From: Staphylococcus carnosus
GTDB lineage: Bacteria; Bacillota; Bacilli; Staphylococcales; Staphylococcaceae
NCBI RefSeq assembly: GCF_900458435.1
Contig: NZ_UHCT01000001.1
Location: forward strand, 2,170,001-2,234,000
Direction of reading: 5' to 3'
Length of the DNA stretch: 64,000 bases
This document shows, piece by piece, positions 39,338 through 46,920 of the stretch (position 1 is its first letter; each line of letters opens with the position of its first letter). The translations under genes were made by a program, and so were the position numbers. The notes under the pieces were generated by a model. The model saw only the letters and a list, made by a program, of their open reading frames with translations. It was not told where the DNA came from and made no database searches.

Positions 39338-39499
39338 TTAGTTCCCTATTGCTAGGGATTCACCTCCAAAATTAAATGCCACTGTGTACGGCATTGATGT
39401 ATATTCCGTAATGCTTAATGTTTCACGAATCAAAGCTACATCCTTCCCATGATCACAGCGACACCTCCCAACTTGCGTAAAATCTAACAAGATTATCAT
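39338..39499 (-). CDS. Possible 53-codon leader frame upstream of mpfA
   Basis: The frame starts at ATG 39499 and ends with a TAA exactly abutting the mpfA TTG start (TAA at 39338-39340, TTG at 39337). Its C-terminal 35 codons read like an ordinary peptide (for example KDVALIRETLSITEYTS). No ribosome site precedes the ATG. The strong GGGAGGTG at 39465-39472 lies inside the frame and points at a different, six-codon frame. It is either a true short gene coupled to mpfA or a structured leader that happens to be open. Confidence 0.3.
   Translation of the reverse strand: MIILLDFTQVGRCRCDHGKDVALIRETLSITEYTSMPYTVAFNFGGESLAIGN
39361..39472 (-). promoter_or_regulatory. Candidate attenuator leader of mpfA
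   Basis: Within the mpfA leader (minus strand) lie, in order, GGGAGGTG, a six-codon mini-frame (GTG 39456 to TAG 39436), and two mutually exclusive hairpins. TACGG/CCGTA would be an antiterminator; AATGCC/GGCATT (39375-39395) followed by TTTAATTTT would be a terminator. Nearer the gene, CCCTA-GCAA-TAGGG (39345-39358) hides the AGGGA that would serve mpfA. A candidate promoter is TTGTTT (39582-39587), 17 bp, AATAAT (39559-39564). Confidence 0.45.
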
Positions 39500-39585
39500 A
39501 TCATAATAGCTCATGTAATAGTAAATTATTTGGACGTCATTACTCGGAATTTAATTACATTATTTCATCACATTTTTCATGAAAC

Positions 39586-39645
39586 AAAAATAGCTGAGTA
39601 CAAAGACAACAGACTACATCTGTAATTTGTCTCTGCTCAGCTGTA
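39586..39645. terminator. Bidirectional-looking terminator after fruA
   Basis: Nested complementary segments AGCTGAG/CTCAGCT, AGACAA/TTGTCT and CAGA/TCTG make one long hairpin, with a T5 run on the minus strand. A second hairpin, AAGGTGATTC/GAATCACCTT (39689-39718), precedes it and lacks a T-run. Confidence 0.72.
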
Positions 39646-39756
39646 TTTTGAATATATTCATTTACCTACCACAGTAAATATAATTCTTAAGGTGATTCCA
39701 AATTAAAGAATCACCTTATATATAATGCGATAAATCTTATTAAATTTCAAATATGA

Positions 39757-41715
39757 CTAATCATCCATAGATTCTGATGCTTCGATTTCATCAGCAGTTG
39801 GTTTACGTTTCAATAAACCATAGATTAATGCACCAATAACAGAACCTACAATAATCGCTAATAATGTTTGTAAAGAGTGGCTCCAGTCTGTACCGAAGAT
39901 TACAAAGATACCACCGTGCGGCGCATGAATTGATGAGCCTAAAGCAAGTGCGATAGCACCAGCTACACCAGAACCAATCATCATAGATGGAATAACTCTT
40001 AATGGATCAGCTGCAGCAAATGGAATAGCACCTTCTGTAATAAATGAAGCACCCATTACAAAGTTAGGAACGATTGAACCACGTTGTGCTTTTGTAAATT
40101 TACGTTTAAATATAATCATCGCTAAAGCTATTGCGATTGGAGGAACCATACCACCAACCATTGCTGCTGTAATTGGGGCAGCATTACCTTCTGTTAAAGC
40201 AGCTGTCGCAAATACATATGCAGCTTTGTTGAAAGGTCCGCCCATATCAATAGCCATCATTGCACCGATAACAAGACCTAAAAGCATGATATTAGCGCCT
40301 GACAAACTATTTAATCCATTTAACAATAAATGGTTAATCCAAGATGCCGGTGGGTTAAATACATAAATCATAAGCAAACCTGTAATTGTTACAGATAGAA
40401 CCGGATAAATTAATGTTGGTTTTAAACCTTCCAATGATTGTGGCATACGGCGTGTCAACACTTTAATACCTTCAGTTAAATAACCGGCTAAGAAACCTGC
40501 GATAATACCGCCGATAAATCCTGAGTCACCGCTAATCGCCAACATACCACCAACTAAACCTGCTGCCATACCTGGTTTATCAGCAATACTACGTGCAATG
40601 AATGCAGCAAGAATTGGGATAATCAATGCAAAGGCACTATTTTTACCTATATTCCATAACTGTTCAGCAAAAGCGTTATAATCTGAAGATTTCGGATCAA
40701 ATGAGTTAGTACCGAACATAAATGCAATTGCCATTAAGATACCACCAGCAATAACAAGTGGTAACATATTAGAAACACCATTCATTAAGTGTTTATAAAT
40801 TGTTTTCCCAACACTTTGTTTTTCAGTTTTACCACCTGCAGCGCCCTGAGCACCTTTGCCATGTCCATCTTTCGCTCTGAATGGTGTACGATCAGTAGCT
40901 AAGGCTAAATCAATAAGTTCACCTGGACGTTTAATACCGTCTGCTACTGGAACTTGAACAACATTTTTTCCATCAAAACGGTCTGTTTCAACATGTACAT
41001 CTGCAGCAACAATAATACCATCTGCTTTTTCGATGTCTTCTGAAGTTAAACGGTTTTTAATACCACCTGAACCGTTTGTTTCGACTTTCATTTTGACACC
41101 CATTTTTTTAGCTTGTTTCAATAATGCATCTTTTGCCATATACGTATGTGCAATGCCTGTAGGACAAGCTGTTACACCTAATACGTACGGTTCATTTTCT
41201 GATGCTTCTTTGTCATCAACGCCTGGGTCTACAGTTGCTTCTTCATCTTCATTCGGCGCTTCGTCATCTGCTTTGTCAATAATAGCTAAAACTTCGTCTG
41301 GTGTTTCAGCATGCAGTAATGCTTCTCTCACATTATCATCCATTAAAATACCTGATAATTTCGCTAAAGCGTCCAAATGTGTTTGAGCTCCGCCTTCAGG
41401 AGCTGCAATCATAAAGAATAAATGTGCAGGTTGACCATCCAAACTTTGGTAGTCTACCCCTTCTTTAGATTTTCCGAAAGCAATTGCGGGTTTCTTTACA
41501 GCTGCTACTTTCGCATGCGGAATCGCTATCCCTTCTCCGATTCCTGTTGTACTTTGTCCTTCTCTTGCAAAAATTGCATCTTTAAACGCTGCTTTATCAC
41601 TTAAAATACCTGCTTGATCTAGTTGATCAACAAGTGTATCTATGACACCATCTTTAGTTGTTGCATCGATATCCATTGCGATAGTATCGCGTGTTAACAA
41701 TTCAGTTATTCTCAT
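39757..41715 (-). CDS. fruA: Fructose PTS enzyme IIABC FruA
   Basis: Takes up fructose as fructose-1-phosphate (652 aa). EIIA (1 to about 148) has the phospho-acceptor H67 in GIAIPHAKV. An acidic linker (150-175) leads to EIIB (about 177-275) with the phospho-Cys C184 in GVTACPTGIAHTYMA. EIIC (about 305-640) has about nine helices, including the GGPFNKAAY segment. It lies 6 bp after fruK in the fruR-fruK-fruA operon. Confidence 0.93.
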   Translation of the reverse strand: MRITELLTRDTIAMDIDATTKDGVIDTLVDQLDQAGILSDKAAFKDAIFAREGQSTTGIGEGIAIPHAKVAAVKKPAIAFGKSKEGVDYQSLDGQPAHLFFMIAAPEGGAQTHLDALAKLSGILMDDNVREALLHAETPDEVLAIIDKADDEAPNEDEEATVDPGVDDKEASENEPYVLGVTACPTGIAHTYMAKDALLKQAKKMGVKMKVETNGSGGIKNRLTSEDIEKADGIIVAADVHVETDRFDGKNVVQVPVADGIKRPGELIDLALATDRTPFRAKDGHGKGAQGAAGGKTEKQSVGKTIYKHLMNGVSNMLPLVIAGGILMAIAFMFGTNSFDPKSSDYNAFAEQLWNIGKNSAFALIIPILAAFIARSIADKPGMAAGLVGGMLAISGDSGFIGGIIAGFLAGYLTEGIKVLTRRMPQSLEGLKPTLIYPVLSVTITGLLMIYVFNPPASWINHLLLNGLNSLSGANIMLLGLVIGAMMAIDMGGPFNKAAYVFATAALTEGNAAPITAAMVGGMVPPIAIALAMIIFKRKFTKAQRGSIVPNFVMGASFITEGAIPFAAADPLRVIPSMMIGSGVAGAIALALGSSIHAPHGGIFVIFGTDWSHSLQTLLAIIVGSVIGALIYGLLKRKPTADEIEASESMDD

Positions 41716-41721
41716 TCATCG

Positions 41722-42642
41722 TCACTCCTTTTCCAAGTCCGCTAAAACAATTTTTTCTCTTACCGCTTCAATCATTTCTTTTTCTGCTAAATCATCACTA
41801 AACGCTGTCGCAGTACCCGAAGCCACAGCATTACGAAATGCTTCTTTAACACTCATCCCTTTTTCTAAACCGGCAATCATACCAGCTACTGTGCTATCCC
41901 CTGATCCAACTGTATTCACTACTTCGCCTTTTGGTACTTCTGCTTTTAATTGATGCGTCTCATCTATATAAATTGCACCATCACCGCCAAGCGATACAAT
42001 CACTGCATGTGCACCCTTCGCTAAAATTTCTTTCCCGAAACGTACAACATCTGCATCTGACTTGATTTCTGTATCAAACATAACTTCCAATTCATCTTTA
42101 TTCGGTTTGATAAAGAATGGATGATATGGAAGTACTGCTTCAACTAAATGTTTTTCAGCATCCACAACCAACTTCGCGCCCGTTTCTTTTGTAATTTGAG
42201 CAATTTGTTCATAAGCATCATCTGGAATACTTTTTGGTACACTTCCTGCAACCACTACCGTATCTTCTGGAGTAGTAACTTTTATTTGTGAAAGTAAAGC
42301 TTGGAAAGCATCTTCAGAAATTGCAGGGCCATTCGCATTGATTTCTGTTTCATTACCGGATTTAAGCTTAACGTTGATACGCGTATCTTCATCTACTTCG
42401 ATAAAGCCGGTTGGAATTTCTGCTTTCTCTAGTGCATCTTTAATAAATTTTCCTGGAAAACCACCAATAAATCCTAACGCAGTTGAAGTTGTTTCGTGTG
42501 TTTGAAGTACACGTGATACATTAATACCTTTGCCGCCTGCAAATTTATAAGTAGCAGCTGCACGATTCAAACCACCAGTGGTAAACCCATCTACTTTCAT
42601 CACATAATCAATGGATGGATTAAATGTTACTGTATAAATCAT
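41722..42642 (-). CDS. fruK: 1-phosphofructokinase FruK
   Basis: PfkB-family sugar kinase (306 aa) that converts fructose-1-phosphate to fructose-1,6-bisphosphate. Signature 1 is GGKGINVSRVL near residue 37. Signature 2 with the catalytic Asp is VNTVGSGDSTVAGMIAG near 246. It overlaps fruR by 4 bp and precedes fruA, the standard fructose operon. Confidence 0.93.
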   Translation of the reverse strand: MIYTVTFNPSIDYVMKVDGFTTGGLNRAAATYKFAGGKGINVSRVLQTHETTSTALGFIGGFPGKFIKDALEKAEIPTGFIEVDEDTRINVKLKSGNETEINANGPAISEDAFQALLSQIKVTTPEDTVVVAGSVPKSIPDDAYEQIAQITKETGAKLVVDAEKHLVEAVLPYHPFFIKPNKDELEVMFDTEIKSDADVVRFGKEILAKGAHAVIVSLGGDGAIYIDETHQLKAEVPKGEVVNTVGSGDSTVAGMIAGLEKGMSVKEAFRNAVASGTATAFSDDLAEKEMIEAVREKIVLADLEKE

Positions 42643-43403
42643 GATTGTCCTCCTTCTATTACAAATCGATTGCGATATGCCTTAATATCTTGACGTTGAA
42701 GTGCTTTTTCAGATGTTAAAAGCAAAGCATGTTTATTTTGCGGTATTTGTACATCAGCAAAATATGTATGAGCGAATTTGGATGAATCAATTAAAACATA
42801 AATCTGCGCTCCCGATTTCATCGCTGTTTCTTTTACATATGCTTCTTGTTCATCAGGTGTGGTTAACCCTTTCTCTAAATCAACACCATTCATACCAATA
42901 AACACTTTGTCGAAATGATATCTTTTTATAGTTTCGATTGCTTTGGACCCAACTGAAGCAAGTGTGTTGGCTTTTACATCTCCGCCTACAATGATTGTTT
43001 TAAAACCTTTTTTCAATAAAGGTTCAACGTGTGTTAACCCGTTAGTTACAACAACGATATTATCTGCTGTGATATATTCAACCATTTCGTATGTTGAAGA
43101 CCCTGCATCTATATAAATGCAATCGTTATCTTCTACTTTCGCGGCTGCAATTTTTGCGATTTCTCTTTTTTCTTGCGTATTACGTCCTTGCTTTTCAGAT
43201 AGCTTCGGCTCATTTAGAGACGTTGTTTTTAAAGTTGCGCCACCATGTACACGTTGTAATATACCTTGCTGCTGCAGCTTAGATAAATCACGTCGAATGG
43301 TAGAAGCACTGCATCCCGTCATTTTGATAAGCTCTTGCAAAGTGAGGAATTCTTTTTCCTTTAATAAATTAATGATGACTTCAAATCGTTTCTCAGTAAT
43401 CAT
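42639..43403 (-). CDS. fruR: DeoR-family fructose operon repressor FruR
   Basis: A DeoR-family repressor (254 aa). The N-terminal winged helix is MTGCSASTIRRDLSKLQQQG, here about residues 28-47. A C-terminal sugar-phosphate sensor of the ISOCOT fold follows, with the typical DAGSSTYEMVEY and GMNGVDLEKG segments. First gene of the operon it is expected to repress; fructose-1-phosphate is the likely inducer. Confidence 0.9.
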   Translation of the reverse strand: MITEKRFEVIINLLKEKEFLTLQELIKMTGCSASTIRRDLSKLQQQGILQRVHGGATLKTTSLNEPKLSEKQGRNTQEKREIAKIAAAKVEDNDCIYIDAGSSTYEMVEYITADNIVVVTNGLTHVEPLLKKGFKTIIVGGDVKANTLASVGSKAIETIKRYHFDKVFIGMNGVDLEKGLTTPDEQEAYVKETAMKSGAQIYVLIDSSKFAHTYFADVQIPQNKHALLLTSEKALQRQDIKAYRNRFVIEGGQS

Positions 43404-43425
43404 ATCGCCACCTCATTTCTATTAC

Positions 43426-43495
43426 ATTATAATGTTTCCGCTTACATTTTTCAATCAAAATCTTTCATTTTCATTCAAAAACAATCATTTTGTGA
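43426..43495 (-). promoter_or_regulatory. fruRKA promoter with cre site
   Basis: On the minus strand TTGAAA (43449-43454) and TATAAT (43426-43431) are 17 bp apart. The spacer contains TGTAAGCGGAAACA (43433-43446), a full match to the CcpA cre pattern TGNAANCGNNNNCA. Upstream to 43495 are repeated CATT/CAATCA blocks that may be FruR operators. This predicts catabolite repression plus FruR control. Confidence 0.78.
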
Positions 43496-43529
43496 TAAAA
43501 AAGAGAAGATGAACTTTTGTCCACCTTCC

Positions 43530-44018
43530 TCAATTAGTATGATGATTGGCTACATCCGCTATTTTAGCGTTTGTCACTTTAGCCAATTCTTCTACATTCA
43601 CTTCCATTTGTACACCACGGTGCCCTGCACTGACAAAAATAGTCTCCTGTTGCTCAGCAGACGCATCAATTACAGTTGGGTATAAATGTTTCATTCCTAC
43701 AGGCGAACAGCCGCCTCGTATATACCCAGTTACTTTTGTAAGTTCTTGTAGAGGTAATAGATGTAATTTCTTTTCTCCTACTGCTTGTGCTGCATGTTTC
43801 ATATTTAAGTTACCTTCAACTGGAATAACAAACACGTAAGGATCGTGATTATTATTAATAAAAAGCAGCGTTTTAAATACTTGTTCTGGAGAAGCACCTA
43901 TCAATTCAGCTACTTCTTGACCTTCTATATGTTCTTTTCCCATTTTAAAAGTGCGGACATCATATTTGATACCTTCATTTTCAAGTATACGCATTGCATT
44001 CGTTTTCTTTTGTTTCAT
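43530..44018 (-). CDS. YbaK/EbsC-family aminoacyl-tRNA deacylase
   Basis: A YbaK-type editing protein (162 aa) that hydrolyses mischarged Cys-tRNA(Pro) or related aminoacyl-tRNAs. Family motifs are VFKTLLF, VIPVEGNLNMKHAAQAVGEKK (about 75-95), YIRGGCSPVGMKH with the functional Gly/Pro stretch, and the C-terminal VSAGHRGVQMEV. ATG 44018 has GAGGTG upstream; the frame is open ten codons further without a ribosome site. It appears monocistronic. Confidence 0.85.
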   Translation of the reverse strand: MKQKKTNAMRILENEGIKYDVRTFKMGKEHIEGQEVAELIGASPEQVFKTLLFINNNHDPYVFVIPVEGNLNMKHAAQAVGEKKLHLLPLQELTKVTGYIRGGCSPVGMKHLYPTVIDASAEQQETIFVSAGHRGVQMEVNVEELAKVTNAKIADVANHHTN

Positions 44019-44103
44019 ATCTTTCACCTCACACCACAAATATAGCATTTTAAGTCCTTTAAAAGATACTCACCTTACATTAGTAATATTTTGGACAAAA
44101 AAA

Positions 44104-44165
44104 CAAGGCGCCTGACATTATGTAAACATTCGCACTTAGCGAAGTCTTGTGTCCTGGGCACCTTG
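44104..44165 (-). terminator. Terminator overlapping the end of the small anchored protein gene
   Basis: CAAGGTGCC (minus strand, 44165-44157) pairs with GGCGCCTTG (44112-44104), and a T7 run follows. An inner TTCGC/GCGAA hairpin sits in the loop. The 5' arm lies within the last codons of the gene at 44136-44495. Confidence 0.8.
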
Positions 44166-44495
44166 TGACGTAAGGTCTTCCAATAAATAGTGACTCATTT
44201 TCAAGTTGACAGATGTAAGTGAGATTACAAATGTCTTGTCTGCATTTTGTTTTTCAGTATGTTGCTTACTTTCTGATTGTGTCTGATGACTGATGTCATT
44301 TCCAGCAACCGCACTATAAGTCGGCGGTGCTCCATTATCTTTTGTATCATTTGAAGAAACTTGTTCCCCCTGCATAAATGTTGATACGCTGTTTTGGAAC
44401 TTAGCAAGTTCAGATTCATTAGATACTAAGACAAGTAGAAAAACCAGACAACAAGTCAGAATCCCAACATAAATCCATAAAATTACTGTTTTCAT
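44136..44495 (-). CDS. Membrane-anchored small protein, function unknown (119 aa)
   Basis: An N-terminal hydrophobic anchor (about residues 4-24) is followed by a polar, Ser/Gln/Asn-rich extracytoplasmic stretch without Cys. A more structured C-terminal part follows (TFVISLTSVNLKMSHYLLEDL). No lipobox and no family recognised. The last codons run into the 5' arm of the terminator hairpin, with the stop in the loop. Upstream to 44690 I see no operator. Confidence 0.55.
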   Translation of the reverse strand: MKTVILWIYVGILTCCLVFLLVLVSNESELAKFQNSVSTFMQGEQVSSNDTKDNGAPPTYSAVAGNDISHQTQSESKQHTEKQNADKTFVISLTSVNLKMSHYLLEDLTSQGAQDTRLR

Positions 44496-44690
44496 TCTAC
44501 TTCCCTCATAGTTCTATCATTGTGTTTACAATATTAACACAGAAATTATGCCAAATCTTTATGTAGTATGCTATTTAAACCAAATGTAATATACGTAATA
44601 AATGTAACACAAAAGATACTTTTGAAAAGGTGACACTCCTTTTTTATGTAACTGTTTTCATCGTTGATGTTTAAGCTTTTTTCTCAAAAT

Positions 44691-44732
44691 AAAATACGTA
44701 CTTCACCATTATTAAAGTAAAGTACGTATTTC
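44691..44732 (-). terminator. Terminator of metQ-dehydrogenase operon
   Basis: AAATACGTACTT (44692-44703) and AAGTACGTATTT (44720-44731) form a 12-bp stem with T-rich sequence beyond on the minus strand. Confidence 0.82.
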
Positions 44733-44792
44733 TTGATTCATTTTTAATTCAGTTATGTTACAAACTTTCAACAAAGCTTATAAGTTTGTTGT

Positions 44793-45746
44793 TTAAGATA
44801 TGTTTTCAATCTCTTTATGTGCCTGTGCTACAGCTTCTGTAATGAATATATGCGCATCTTTAAGTTGTTGGAGTTCATCAGAATTAAGAGAAATCGGCAG
44901 GCGTTTTACAATACCGTTTCTATCTATTAAAGATAACAAGCTGAGTGCTCCTCCAGTCAATTCATATTCTCCATTCACAGAAGCACTGACGGGTTCGATA
45001 GGATGTTCATCCAATAAAATGGCTTGTGCCAACTGTACAGCTGATCTGGAAATTGCTGAATTTGTCCAACCTTTCTTCTTGAATACTTCAAAAGCGACTT
45101 CATCGATTCGTTTGGAAACTGCTTTTTTATCAATTGGTGTACTTCCTGTTAATGTTTCAAATTCAGGAAGCTCAATACCAGCAATACGCACTCGACTCCA
45201 AATCGGCACTGCATGCGAACCGTGTTCACCTAATACAAATGCTTCAACATTTTTTGGATCAACTTGATAATGATCTGCAATCAAAGTACGAAAACGCGAG
45301 GATTCTAAATTAGTACCCGTTCCAATGACTTTATGTGCTGGGTAACCCGCTTCTTGCGCAATCAACGTCATAGCATCTACTGGATTTGAAATCAAAATAG
45401 CGACCGCTTCTTGGGTAACCTCAGATAATTTTTGAAAAACTGAATGCACGATTAAACTATTAGCACGTGTCAACAACGTTCGATCTGCCATCTCTGGTGT
45501 AGAAGGTGCGCTCGCCGATACGATTACGATATCAGCATCTGATAAATCTTGATACGTCCCGCTATAAATATTGACATGATGTGTATGCCCAAGGCCTTGC
45601 AAATGGCGATGATCAAGTGCTTCACCTTTCGCCAAGTCTTCATTTGTGTCTATCAGGACAATTTCTGAAAAGATTCCTAAATATTGTGCATCCGTTAATA
45701 CTTGGCTTCCTACACGTCCTGTCCCGATAATTCCTAATTTTGTCAT
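44793..45746 (-). CDS. Atypical L-lactate/2-hydroxyacid dehydrogenase-like protein
   Basis: NAD-dependent LDH/MDH superfamily enzyme (317 aa). Cofactor motif GTGRVGSQV (8-16) with D33 for NAD; catalytic His H175 in LGEHGSHAVP; substrate Arg R151 in LESSRFRT, where the usual catalytic-pair Asp is Glu148. The specificity loop reads APSTPEMADR (80-89): neither the Gln of lactate nor the Arg of malate dehydrogenases is at the usual place, although R89 of the loop is kept. It follows metQ by 21 bp with no terminator between and has its own GGAGG site. It is therefore in a SAM-riboswitch operon and may act on a bulkier oxo acid. Confidence 0.75.
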   Translation of the reverse strand: MTKLGIIGTGRVGSQVLTDAQYLGIFSEIVLIDTNEDLAKGEALDHRHLQGLGHTHHVNIYSGTYQDLSDADIVIVSASAPSTPEMADRTLLTRANSLIVHSVFQKLSEVTQEAVAILISNPVDAMTLIAQEAGYPAHKVIGTGTNLESSRFRTLIADHYQVDPKNVEAFVLGEHGSHAVPIWSRVRIAGIELPEFETLTGSTPIDKKAVSKRIDEVAFEVFKKKGWTNSAISRSAVQLAQAILLDEHPIEPVSASVNGEYELTGGALSLLSLIDRNGIVKRLPISLNSDELQQLKDAHIFITEAVAQAHKEIENIS

Positions 45747-45767
45747 TTGATTACCTCCAGTTGTCAG

Positions 45768-46586
45768 TTATTTTGCTTCATATGGAACAACATCTTTTCC
45801 ATATTTTTTCTCAATGAAGTGCTTCATATCTTTAGATTGCAAAACTTTAATTAATTCTTGGAATTTCTTATCGTTTTTATGCCCTTCTTTTACCGCAAGG
45901 ATATTCGCAAATGGTGATGATTTATCTTCCATCACAATCGCATCTTTAGAAGGTTTCAAACCATTGTCCATTGCATAGTTGGAATTCATAATCACAGCTG
46001 CACCTTCTCCGCTTTTATACGTTTTAGGTAAGAATTCTGCACCTTGCTGATTATTGAATTTCAGATGCTTTTTATTTTCTACAATGTCATCAAATTTAGC
46101 ATCTTCAATTTTGACACCTTTTTTAATTTTCACTAACCCTTCATTAACAAAGAAAGATAAGAAACGACCTTCTTCAGCTGGGTTGTTTGAAACATAAATT
46201 GTAGAACCTTCAGGGATATCTTTAATATTTTTATATTTTTTACTATATACGCCCATTGGTGTCGTAAAGACTTTGCCTACTTCTTCAATTTTGTATCCAT
46301 GAGACTTTTTCTCTGCATTTAAATAAGGTACGTGCTGGAATAAGTTAGCATCTACATCGCCTTTATCCAACAATTTATTAGGCACTTTATAATCATTGAC
46401 GACTTTGATTTCTAAGTCGTACCCTTTTTTCTTCATTTCTTCTTTCGCATGTTCTAATACTTCACCGTGAGGCGCTGGCGAGGCTGCTACAGTAATTTTC
46501 TTATTCTCTGCACTTTTACTTTGACCGCAAGCTGCAAGTGCGAATGCGATGACTACTAAAGTTAATACGCTTATTAATTTTTTCAT
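45768..46586 (-). CDS. metQ: Methionine-binding lipoprotein MetQ
   Basis: NlpA/MetQ-family receptor of the methionine ABC importer (272 aa). A lipoprotein signal ends in lipobox LAAC; AASPAPHGEVLEHA is the family N-terminal motif, and later NNQQGAEFLP and GEGAAVIMNSNYA follow. The MetN ATPase and MetI permease are not beside it, so it must work with a transporter encoded elsewhere. A SAM riboswitch and terminator lie directly upstream. ATG 46586 is chosen at the lipoprotein start. Confidence 0.88.
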   Translation of the reverse strand: MKKLISVLTLVVIAFALAACGQSKSAENKKITVAASPAPHGEVLEHAKEEMKKKGYDLEIKVVNDYKVPNKLLDKGDVDANLFQHVPYLNAEKKSHGYKIEEVGKVFTTPMGVYSKKYKNIKDIPEGSTIYVSNNPAEEGRFLSFFVNEGLVKIKKGVKIEDAKFDDIVENKKHLKFNNQQGAEFLPKTYKSGEGAAVIMNSNYAMDNGLKPSKDAIVMEDKSSPFANILAVKEGHKNDKKFQELIKVLQSKDMKHFIEKKYGKDVVPYEAK

Positions 46587-46644
46587 GTCAATGGACACCA
46601 TCCTATGTAAGAGTTCTCCAAATTAATCAAATCTTACATCACGA

Positions 46645-46680
46645 TGAAAAAAGACTTCCCCCTTTAAAAGAGAAAGTCTT
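46645..46680 (-). terminator. Riboswitch-controlled terminator before metQ
   Basis: AAGACTT and AAGTCTT with additional G-U pairs form a hairpin followed by T6 on the minus strand, directly after the SAM aptamer. It is the expected off-state structure. Confidence 0.85.
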
Positions 46681-46689
46681 AATTACTTT

Positions 46690-46797
46690 CTCTCATCTTC
46701 ATAAGCTTCTTTTGCTTAATGTGAATTAGCACCTTTTCGTTATACGATGGTTGCTGGGCTTCGTCGGGCACATCCCTCCGCCGCTCTGGATAAGAGT
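46690..46797 (-). ncRNA. SAM-I (S-box) riboswitch
   Basis: The minus strand reads CTCTTATCCAGAGCGGCGGAGGGA at the 5' end (46796 downward), then GCCC...GAAGCCC, CAACC, GGTGCTAATTC and a closing GATGAGAG. These are the conserved S-box elements in order. It controls metQ and the downstream dehydrogenase. Sequence given in full here spans 46796-46773; the promoter is TTGACG (46842-46847), 17 bp, TAGGAT (46819-46824). Confidence 0.95.
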
Positions 46798-46884
46798 TTG
46801 ATTAATTGAATTATTTTTATCCTATCATTATCAATTAATACCGTCAATTAGATTTTTAATTTTTCTGAAAAATAACAACAGATA

Positions 46885-46918
46885 ATAAGGCTGAAACATT
46901 TAATGTTTCACACCTTAT
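46885..46918 (-). terminator. Terminator of norA
   Basis: AAGG-C-TGAAACATT and AATGTTTCA-CA-CCTT form a stem of 9 plus 4 bp around a very short loop. It lies directly after the norA stop. Confidence 0.65.
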
Positions 46919-46920
46919 AT

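Noticed and set aside
39338..39500. M-box or yybP-ykoY riboswitch before mpfA
   Set aside because: The conserved sequence blocks of either family are not found; only a generic attenuator-like arrangement is seen.
44793..45746. Ordinary L-lactate dehydrogenase
   Set aside because: The specificity loop lacks the lactate-type Gln and the Asp of the catalytic pair is Glu; the operon context is methionine-related.
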